Source: Marasmius tenuissimus (lineage: Eukaryota > Basidiomycota > Agaricomycetes > Agaricales > Marasmiaceae). From it: 64,000 bases of DNA. How positions within the stretch are numbered: position 1 is the stretch's first letter; every line of letters starts with the position of its first letter. The notes beneath the pieces were generated by a model. It was not told the origin of the DNA and ran no database searches. It worked only from the letters and a program-made list of their open reading frames with translations. The DNA lies in NCBI GenBank assembly GCA_029532415.1, contig JAQOTA010000023.1:124001-188000 (forward strand). Direction: 5' to 3'. The translations under genes were made by a program, and so were the position numbers. This document shows positions 55,057 to 64,000 of the stretch, in pieces.

Positions 55057-57585
55057 TCATTCCACCCGGCCGCCAAGTAACACCCATGTTATCCCCAAGA
55101 GATATGCTACTGCGTTCAACGTAAGGTAGAAGGCCATTGGTATCACGCCCATCATGACATTCCCAATGATCCCACGTCGAGTAATGGTATCCCAGAGTTC
55201 CGTTTTGACTATCGCTGGTGCGCTCGCCGCCTTATACGGTCCAACTAGCCGATAAAACGTCGTAAAAGCAGCACCAAAGCTTTCCAAGATATCAGCAGGG
55301 AGAAAAGAAAAACATGGATTGGGCTCGTACCAATAGCATACTAGAACGTGGGATCCATGCTCACGCCATAGCTCCCACAATCCAGGTGCCGCCCCGATAT
55401 CCTTCGCTAATGTGCTCATGTAGGTAGAGTGATCAACGCCGTACTTGATTCGCGCGTTCTCCTTGACAAGGAGGTGGTAATGAGGCGGGGGAAGTGGGTT
55501 CCGTACTTTGTTCTTAATAAGCGAAATCCAGAATAAAGACTGCATCTCCGCGATTGGAGGTATTGCACCTGAAGTGTTTGAGTCAACGATTGCTGGAGGA
55601 CCGGAAAATATTGAACATACCAACTCCGGGGCGTACAAATCCTATGAACGCGACAGACTCGTCCCCTTCTCTGACAACGTTCCGGATATTTGCTTGATCA
55701 GCAGTCGGGTAGTCCTTCGCCAAGAAACTGAAGTCTTGTCGGTATCCAGTAGCGTATATCAAAACTTCTGGCCTGACGTCCCGGTCTTTCATTCGCTCGT
55801 AATCCTTCCTTTTGCTGGCAGGAAACACTGCCCTTCCATTTGGAAGAAAATGAGAGGGGAATGGAGCGAGGTCGACCACAAAATTGGTTTGAGGAGGGGA
55901 ATCCTCCGGAGGATCAATGTAACGAGAGAGATGGTCCAAGAGGGCCGGTCGATTGCGATACGGCCTATTGATGTAGGGCATTGCTTTATGAGACTGAGGC
56001 GCGAAATGGTTAGTTGGAATACGGTATAGCAACAAGTTGGAGAGGAATCGCACTTTGTTCAAGAAAACGTAGGCTCTTCCCAACCGTTCGGGTTCGAGTT
56101 CGCCGACCTGCGTGGGGAAGACTGTCAACAAAAGTACCGTCCCAGGTTTCTCTACGCACCCATTGGTTGCAGCCTGCTTGGGTACCTGCGTTAACTGCTT
56201 CAGAATAATATCTAATGGTTGCATTCCTGGACAAGATATACCTGTCAAGAGCCACAGAACGCGCTTGATGACGAAGTCGGAGATGCTGTAGGGAGAAATT
56301 CAATAGGAATTCCCGGATTGGATGAATAGGAGACTCACAACCATCGAATATGTGAACCGGCAACCCATGGATGCTGGAACCGCCATTACTCGGAACATCA
56401 TGGATATGCGGGTAAGTGCCACGTACCACATAGGCAGTCTCTGCCAAATTGGTGATCAGGCAATCTATTGGTACACCTGATTTGGTTCGGGGCCTGAACT
56501 TGAGGCCCAAAAACTCGAAGTCGTTCTTGAGAGGTCATTTAGGAGATCATCCAAGAGTATTACTAGCGAAAGACCCACCAAAAGCTTCGGAAACGAAAGA
56601 AATCTAGTGCTACTAATGAACTAGTGGAACCTCATAGCGAGCTTGACACTCACCCTGCGCGAGAGCAGAGAACGACCTCCTTTGCACCGGCCTTGGCGGC
56701 CTCGTATGCAATATCCATTCCGGTTTCGCCGGTTCCAAGTATCATCACGCGCTTTCCAGTTAACTGGGATCTGGATTTGTAGTCTGCAGAGTGAAAGGCC
56801 ACCGTTATTGAGCTTTCCTTATCCTCTTCCTGTCTCGGAATGCCTGGAATCGTTGGTATCGATGGTATGACATGCAAGCCAGTACAGACCGCGACATAAG
56901 CAGCGTGGATACTATAAATCTCTGTGACTGCAATGAATATTTGGACAACGACAGGGGCTAGGTCTCTCACCATTGTCCCAAGCAGAGTGTCTGGAATTTC
57001 TCCGGACGTATTTCACAATATGACCCCCATCCGCATGATGGGAAACATCGACTACTTTTGAGTTCAATTGAAGGCGATCATTCAGGCGGAAATGGGAGCA
57101 GTAGTCTCGAAGATACTGAACGTATTCCTGTGGACAAAAGAACACGTCAAGCCAAAATCATGCCAATGATAATCTCACTTACTTCGAGAGACAAGTGGTC
57201 GCGGTGGGCGAGAGGCAGCCGAAAGTCGGAGAAACTTGTAAGTTGCTTCGAAGACACCAGATTCGCGTTCTGACAAGGCGGCAAACTTCAAAACGATACA
57301 CCCAGAGGAGTAGAACCTTTCCAACCTCGTAGGAACGGTACCGGAAAGTTCCTCCAATGTCGTCTTCCTGTATTTCTTGTGAGTTGAATAATTCTCTTCA
57401 ACATTCAACATGGACCCACCTGCTCAAGAATGACAGGGTCGAAAGGGTAGGGGCCGTCGGCATTTTCCAGTAACGACTTAGCGGTGACGAGGCCTGTCGA
57501 GTTGCTGTCATGTCAATCTCTTCTCGACCAGCACTACCATGGAATATTTACCTGCAGGGCCAGCACCGATAATGACTACCTTCAT
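55057..57585 (-). CDS. Flavin-containing monooxygenase (FMO-like)
   Basis: A multi-exon minus-strand gene beginning MKVVIIGAGPAG, the FAD-binding GxGxxG fingerprint, followed by LVTAKSLLENADGPYPFDPV and LEQ. A second Rossmann motif, KRVMILGTGETGMDIAYEAA, would bind NADPH. The later motif LIYATGYRQDFSFL is the FMO 'FATGY' signature, and IRNVVREGDESVAFIGFVRP is also typical. The C-terminus has a hydrophobic helix (GVIPMAFYLTLNAVAYLLGI) that may anchor the enzyme in the ER. Such enzymes oxygenate soft nucleophiles or act in secondary metabolism or detoxification; the substrate is unknown. The gene appears intact with many short introns. It stands alone, without obvious biosynthetic neighbours. 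Confidence 0.88.
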
Positions 57586-58099
57586 TTTCTTGACTGGAGG
57601 AATGCAACGTGGGTGTGTATGACCAACCTTCGATTCGATCCGCGACCACGCGATTTGTCAACTGGTAATCCGAAGAGGCAGGCGGCATCGTTCAGAGCAC
57701 ATTCGCGCGGTCATGAATTACGCAAGGAAACCTCAAGCTTTATGCCAGCTCTGCTTTACCAAGCTCTACGCCAGTGTAATTGGCGAGGAGCAGACGCCCT
57801 ACGGCGCGTTTCACTCGCATTATTGCCGCCGCAACGCGTCATGTTTGGGCATGCTCTCACGGCGGGCCCTGGTAGAGTCGAAGTCGTACTGAGCAAGCGA
57901 AACGGTGCTAATCTTCTCACAGCATGCAATTTCTACTCACCTGTTTCCACGGAATGGGAAACTGTGGGGGTTAAGTCGATGGGAGAGTAGGGTCCTGTCC
58001 TTCGACCAACTCATTCCACGAAAGCTGGTGCGTAAATCAAGTCGTCTCGTCACAATCTAGGGCTCACGATTGGTTTCAACTTTCTGTAGCATTGCTCTC
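57586..58099. other. Divergent intergenic region
   Basis: Between the divergently transcribed FMO gene and the plus-strand membrane protein gene. A 168-codon plus-strand frame covers much of it (57484-57990) but overlaps the FMO start in antisense and shows no domain, so it is left out. Confidence 0.45.
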
Positions 58100-58876
58100 A
58101 TGAACCTACTTCTTCTGATTGAGCTCCTCGCCATCACTCGTGTCCTGTGTAAGGACGGCGGTGGGGGCGGCTCGGATGACCATGGGGGCGGAGGTGGTCA
58201 TGGAGATGACCATGGGCAAACGGCCCAGGATACATCGACTTCACCTACAACCAGCACTGCAGCCGGGACGTCTGCGGCAATTACTTCAACGAAAGACGGT
58301 GCGAATCCGTCGTCAAACCCGAGCCCCACTCTACCGGCGATACCTCAGAATCCCGGCTTACGCTTCCTGAACCCAGACAACACATCAACATGCAGCAGCA
58401 CCACATTCTTCTGGACTGTCACCGGCGATCTGGCCAAGGAGTCCGTGGCACTCTCAGTGACAAACCAGGGAGTGCCGAGCTATACGCCTTCCGAGCCCTT
58501 TATTCACTCATTCGCGTCTAATGTGTCCACAGACGCTCAGCTCTTCACTTGGCTGCGTGTCGATGTACCATCGGGCTGGTACAAAGCACAGGCAGACTTT
58601 GCCAACGGTACCATGGCGTCCCAGTCTCCCGCTTTCTTTGTATTCGCGAGCACGAACACCTCCTGTTTGGGTAACAATTCAGAACCTGCATACTCTACCC
58701 CTTCCACGACGTTACCAGGTGGACATCAACTACCGAAAGCAGAATTAGTTGGCATAATTATTGGATCGATGGCGGGGGTTGCGATTCTGGTTATGGCGTT
58801 CGCATTCCCGCAGCTTTGGCGTCATGCTCTCGTCTCTCCAAAGACGAGGATACGCCCATATCGCCGACTTCGATGA
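58100..58876 (+). CDS. Secreted-type single-pass membrane protein, hypothetical
   Basis: One exon, 258 aa. A signal peptide (MNLLLLIELLAITRVLCKD) is followed by a striking Gly/His/Asp segment (GGGGGSDDHGGGGGHGDDHG) and a Ser/Thr-rich stretch. A roughly 120-residue ectodomain with beta-like pattern comes next (TSTCSSTTFFWTVTGDLAKE, FTWLRVDVPSGWYKAQADFA). After a Pro/Ser linker there is one transmembrane helix (LVGIIIGSMAGVAILVMAFA) and a short basic tail. This layout is common among agaricomycete cell-surface proteins of unknown function, as in wall-stress or adhesion sensors. The His/Asp-rich segment might bind metal, but that is inference. The ATG at 58100 is the first that yields the signal peptide. 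Confidence 0.7.
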   Translation: MNLLLLIELLAITRVLCKDGGGGGSDDHGGGGGHGDDHGQTAQDTSTSPTTSTAAGTSAAITSTKDGANPSSNPSPTLPAIPQNPGLRFLNPDNTSTCSSTTFFWTVTGDLAKESVALSVTNQGVPSYTPSEPFIHSFASNVSTDAQLFTWLRVDVPSGWYKAQADFANGTMASQSPAFFVFASTNTSCLGNNSEPAYSTPSTTLPGGHQLPKAELVGIIIGSMAGVAILVMAFAFPQLWRHALVSPKTRIRPYRRLR

Positions 58877-59000
58877 TCTCTTTATGTTCGAATTTCTCTT
58901 GATGATTAATGGCATACTAGGTACATATGTATATACTTGGTTTGTAACATACTTCTCTAACGGAACTTCACGAAGTGGACCATAATAATGATACTTAAAA

Positions 59001-62000
59001 CTACTTCCCGAGCGTGCCCAGGAAGCTGGAAATATCTAACCCCTCGTATTCGTCTTCTGCGGGCAAGTCTTCCAGGCCAGCAAGGAGATTCTTTTGGCTG
59101 ACAGGACCATTGCTTTCCTTCGCCTTTTTCTTCGCGGTTGCGTGAGCATTCTCCTGCTCATTTGTACGCTTGAAGAGATCCAGAACCAGATCAGTGTCCA
59201 TCGACGACAGACCCGAGTTCTGCTGAGTCACCACAGAGTTGGCGATGTTGAGTTTGAATCGTTGCAAACTGGAAAGAGACCCCTCAGTCGTCAGAACAAG
59301 AGACTGAACGGCTGAAAACGTACCCCATGATTTTCTCCTCCAGCGTTCCCTTTGTAATCAAACGGTAGACGTTGACAACCTTCTTCTGCCCGATTCGATG
59401 GGCTCTGTCCATTGCCTGAAGATCCTTCATAGGGTTCCAATCATGCTCCACGAATATCACTGTATCCGCCCCAGTCAAGGTCAGACCAAGACCACCGACA
59501 TGTGTAGTGAGAAGCAGGCAGTCGATACTGGGATCGGAGTTGAAAGTCTGGACGATGGCATGCCGCTTGTTGGACTCAGTTCCTCCGTCCAGCCTCATGT
59601 AGGTCACGGAAGGCATATGGGACTTGAACAGATCGGTCTCGATGATATCAAGCATCTGCTTCATCTGACAGAAGATGAGCACACGGTGCTGTGAGAATCC
59701 GGCGTTCGAGTCGGAAACGGTGTCGATGAGCTCGCTCTTGCCCTGGTCCATTGTGGCAGTGGCGGTCGTCCCCCCTCCGATGCCGCAGTCCAGAAGCAAT
59801 TGCCTATAGTGAGGGAGGAAGAGATGTTAGTTGCGCCTCCAATACATATAACTCTCGACGTACTTGAGAGCCAACAACTTCGGTGCATGCTGAATGTCGT
59901 TGAGTTTATCACCCGTCCCGCCAACTTTCTGCAGTGCTTGGTTGATCGACTCGGCATCCTTCAGAACGAGCGCAGGGTGGTTACACAACTTGCGGAGGTA
60001 TTGAAGTGATTGGAAGACATGTTGTTGTCCCTTTCCTTCTTTCCCGTTGGTGGACTGTACAGCCGTTTCAGCTTCTTGGTGAGCCTGAGACTTAGCGAAG
60101 TCATCGTAGAGACCCTTCTGCATCTCCGACAGCTCGCAATAGTAGTCTTGTATGATTTTCGGTGGCAGATCATTCAAGACGTCCTCCTTGAGCCGTCGGA
60201 GAAGGAAAGGAAGGACCTGCTTGTGCAGGGCCTCCAGTGCAAGGGCGGCTGTCAACGGGGATAAGCTAAGGAACGAGGTAGATAAAATGGTTTACTTACC
60301 GGCTTCTCCATTCTTTGCCTTGCCATCGCGGTTAGCCAGTATTGGCTTGCCGAATCGCTCGTTGAACGAGGACTCCGTACCGAGGAATCCGGGCATCAAG
60401 AAGTCGAATAAACTCCACAGTTCCAAGACGTTGTTCTGGATGGGAGTACCGGACAATATCACTCGATGCTGAGACTGAATGGACTTGACGGCTTTAGTGA
60501 GCTTTGTTTTCGCGTTTTTGATTATGTGGCCCTCGTCCAAGATACAGTACAACCATCGAGTATCCTCGAGGTTATTGATGTCGTTCCGCACCACTTCGTA
60601 CGATGTGATCACTACGTCGTATGACTTTAGCTGAGATAGCAGCTTCGTCCGTTCACGAGCGTTACCCGTGTACAGGACGGGCTTCAGATTATCGGCGTAT
60701 TTCAGGATCTCGTAGTACCAGTGTCCCGTCAACGTGGGCGGGCAAACGATGAGCGAAGGGAGATGAACTGCATCAGGAGTTTTCGTTTCCTTGTACTTCT
60801 GTGTGCGCTCGAAATGTTTGCTGGCCAGGATACATATCGACTGCAACGTCTTACCGAGACCCATATCTGTCACGCATGTTCAGAGAGGAGAAAGATCTCA
60901 GCTTGAATGAAACTCACCGTCGCAAAGAATGCCGTGCAGTTGGTACTTGGCGAGGAATGCAAGCCAGTTGACACCGTCCTGTTGATATTTCCGTAGCTCC
61001 GCCTTGATGGAGACAGGGATAGTGTACTGTTCCACCTTGCTGCCGTCAAGGAGCTGAGCAAGAAACTGTCGTTCGTCATCACGGCGCTTGAGTAGTTCCT
61101 CAGGAAACCCAGGTGGGTCGGGAAGACCGGCCTGTTCGGTCACTCAGTTGCCATCCAAGGGTGAAGTCCGGGGAAGACGTACCTCCAAAGGAACCATCTT
61201 GACTAAAGACGCGAAAGTATTCGTGGCCGTCGACCGTATATCGTCATCAGTATCGCTCATTCGACCCAGGACTGGAACCACTAGAAAGATGACATATGGC
61301 AATGCCTTCATGTCCAGGCGCTGGACGATGTCTGCAAGCAGTATAAGGACAAAGCCGGGAAAGATATGGAGACGGAATCCTTACGGTAAATTAGCTCTGT
61401 CGCTCCCTGACGATTGGCCATGTTGATGGGATCGCCCATGAAAGGTACCACGTCCTCGACAACGAAGCGCATTGCGTCCGCTATCATGATGTCACAGATC
61501 GTAGCGAAGCAGCGTGCGGCGCACTGTCTGATAATCGCAAATTTGCTCCGAAGTGCAAGAAGCAACATCGGGAAAGTCTCCGCAACTTTCGGCCAGAGAT
61601 CTTGATGCAGAGTGGGAATGACTGCTTCAAGAACGCTGAGTGAATCAATTACATCTTGACCAAATTGCTTTTCCATGAGAGCGTCAGACTCCTCGGGAGT
61701 TTTGCCTAAGTCAAAAGGAGGTAAGCTGAAATAACACAAAAGAACTCAAAGACACACATTTTGAAAATGCACTCTCCAGACCGCCGACCATAGAAGTCCA
61801 CATGTTGGGAACGACTTTAATGAGATCCGCTCCAAATTTCGTGGAAAGCTTATTGAAGGCCAGGCCGGCTCCCCTCCTCGAGATCCTCGATTTTGCTGAC
61901 TCCTCGGGGGAGGGCGCCTCCTTGTCCTTCGGAATATCCTTCGCATTCCGCTGCGCGGGATTGGCAGTCTGGAAAGACATGATTCCATTCAGATGCTTCC

Positions 62001-64000
62001 GTGTGTAGGCGAATGTCGGTGTCTGTTCGGTGTCTTGACAAAGGAAGGTACACAGATTCTTGACAATCTTCTCCGGTGGTTGTGGGAGTTGATGTTTCCT
62101 ACAAAACTCGATGAAGGATGCAACTGCTGCAGCGGAACGAGATTGGATATCAACGTTCTCTTCGTTCTGGGGGCTGTCAGTAAGCAACAAAATTCATCGG
62201 GTGAGACAGCACAAGCACCTTGATCCCATTCATGATCCCCTTCACTATCGGACTGAACTTGTCGGGAGTGCTCTGGAAAGCGACATATGCGGCAGCCACA
62301 GCTGCGGAGACTCGCACGTCATGCTGCGCCTTGACTTCGTTGTAGCGATCAATGCCTGCGACCACTAGTGCGCGCTTGTCGACGATGGCCGCAACCTCGC
62401 GCTTCTTCGCCCTTCCAAGACTATCCTTCAATCTCGTGAACATTGGGCCAACAGCGGCTTGTGCGGTTTCAATCGTGAAGCAACCGGGCCTGGTCCCGGT
62501 GATGTCGATTTCGGACCCAAGTTGCGGAATATTCGAGATGGGAAGTTTACAATCGGTGGCAAAGCAGTGCAGAAGAGCAACACAATCCTGGTGCAAGCGG
62601 GAAAGAGAAACCGCCATTTCGTGGTAGGCGGTCGGTGGGCTGCCCTGCAACCAAGATGAAGCTTTTGCACTCAGCTCTTTCGCGAGAGCTGAGTTCTCGA
62701 TGAGTGGAGGTGATGTCGGGGAATGCTTGACATATTCTCGTGCCCATTCCTCTGCGATTATAGCGGACAAGAGCTTCTGAAGCATGCTCGTGGAATCGAA
62801 ATAGTGTAGGAGATAATTCTGGAAAATTGCGTCCGCAGCGGCGGGCTTGAACATTCACTCTAATCAGCTTCGCCATGGACTAAAACGACAAGCTAAACTC
62901 ACTCCATTTGGCCAATAAGTCAAAAGAAAAGCGAGGGCGCTTGATGCGGCAATCCTGGCCTTGTAGATGACTTCTGTTGTGATAAGCGCCAAGTCTTGAG
63001 CAAGCATGTTCTTATCGACGTTATGCCTTTCTGGTGCGTCTCCGTCGACGGCAACTGACGGTCGATAGAATAGCGAGGTATCGATGGGAAGGCCCAATGG
63101 GGTCATTAGAATGGCATACCAATCCAAAATCACCTGTGGGGTGACTTGATTCTCCATCCAACCTGCCACCGGTGAGACCAAAGATAGAGCTGTGCGCCAT
63201 GCCAAAAGACTCGCATTCCGGATGTCCGCCCGTTCTTCAACGATGAGATTCTGGAAAAGAAGTTGGAGAAACGGAATGCTGATCCAGTCGCGGGGAAGAG
63301 TTTCGACCGTCATGAAAGAGTATAGAGTATCTACCACCGAGAGTCGTACATTAGAGATTGTGTGTCGGAAGAACGGAAATAATGTGGGTGCAAGAGACGT
63401 CAAGGGTAAACTAATACTATTGTGAGCGAGATTGTTCCATAAAGGTGTTCGCGACTTACGATACGGAGTCATCTGCCAGAATATTTATCACCTTCTCGTA
63501 AGCCACGAGCTTGCCTAGCAAACTCACGTCTCAATAAGCAATCGAATGCGGAGCGAGGTCACGTACCAAGCAACTCCATCACTGCGCCGACACTAGAACT
63601 CAAGTCGTCCTTCATGTCACTGAGACAGTTCCAAAGTACCAGCAGGACCCTCTCTAATGACTCCGGTATATTGCTCACGAGGTGCCCTGCGACTGGAAGA
63701 AGACACGAGGCTGCCACGGCCCGTACATCATCATCTCGATCTCCGAGTCTAAGAATCATCGGTAAGTTCACTAGAAGGCATAATCGGGTTGATGACTGAC
63801 CCCAAGACGGCTGCATCGACCACATCTTGCAGAATAGCTTTCCCATGTCCATCAAACTCCACTTGCTCCTCTTCTTCCAGTTTGATCTCTCGCTTGATAG
63901 CTTCAGCCTCGAAGAGGTCACTTCGCACAGCAACCTCGTACTTGATTCCAAGAAGCCCCGCGTGCCGTACTTCCCAAACATGGGTCTTGGTCTCCGTATC
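59001..64000 (-). CDS. MOT1: MOT1/BTAF1, TBP-associated Snf2 ATPase (N-terminal part outside window)
   Basis: A minus-strand multi-exon gene truncated by the right edge. The visible start is DTETKTHVWEVRHAGLLGIK, part of the HEAT-repeat array that grips TBP. Further HEAT segments follow, then the Snf2 ATPase: LRKYQQDGVNWLAFLAKYQL, Walker A DMGLGKTLQS, the Mot1-type DEGH box (ILDEGHIIKN), SGTPIQNNVLELWSLFDFLM, and helicase-C motifs RVLIFCQMKQMLDIIE and DRAHRIGQKKVVNVYR. It ends GLDISSFLGTLGK. Mot1 uses ATP to strip TBP from DNA and so redistributes it between promoters. Its target, TBP, is encoded at 21.7-23.0 kb of this window. All motifs look intact. Confidence 0.95.

Noticed and set aside
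57484..57990. 168-codon plus-strand frame as a gene
   Set aside because: It overlaps the start of the well-supported minus-strand FMO gene and has no domain; probably an antisense shadow.
1..64000. CRISPR arrays, bacterial operons or ribosome-binding sites
   Set aside because: The spliced genes and eukaryotic gene content rule out a prokaryotic source, and no spaced direct-repeat array is present.

Overview
The window reads as nuclear DNA of a filamentous basidiomycete, most likely an Agaricomycete. Most genes are cut by many introns of about 45-65 nt with GT(or GC)-AG borders, genes are dense on both strands, and several have typically agaricomycete architectures: F-box proteins, a tyrosine recombinase with a DUF3435/FluG-like C-terminus, tandem cupredoxins and a HAL5-like kinase. 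Exon structures below were built by hand from splice sites and reading-frame phase. Functional calls rest on recognised motifs, not on database searches.

Left edge (1-2,491): the C-terminal half of a tyrosine recombinase gene of a mobile element, with a long zinc-finger tail. About 300 bp after its stop codon lies a 30-bp piece of the U6 snRNA core that lacks the 5' half of U6. From there to about 7.6 kb there is a gene-poor, repeat-rich tract with dispersed AT-rich motifs, a 28-bp tandem array, perfect hairpins and no convincing long gene.

7.6-23 kb: a small single-pass membrane protein, an F-box protein, cytosolic tryptophanyl-tRNA synthetase, a second F-box protein, a tandem pair of LOG-type phosphoribohydrolases, a degenerate HAL5-like kinase, an intron-containing tRNA-Ala(TGC) and the TATA-binding protein gene. 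25-38 kb: Vps1 dynamin, a RING protein, two tandem S9 prolyl-oligopeptidase-family genes and a DUF1766/T5orf172 (GIY-YIG-like) protein. 38-50 kb: an MCT-like MFS transporter, a Prx5/PMP20-type peroxiredoxin, a stretch of orphan exons, a RAD51-paralogue (RAD51D-like), a double-cupredoxin surface protein and PDCD5. 50-64 kb: the deadenylase subunit PAN2, a flavin monooxygenase, a secreted/single-pass membrane protein and the C-terminal part of MOT1, which runs off the right edge.

Most of the right-hand 55 kb is core eukaryotic housekeeping: translation, transcription initiation (TBP together with its remodeller Mot1), mRNA decay, membrane fission and recombinational repair. Family-specific tandem duplications (LOG pair, S9 pair, cupredoxin domains) are interspersed. 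The mobile-element signal is confined to the left end, where a recombinase gene lies next to a truncated U6 snRNA. That is the most unusual feature of the window.
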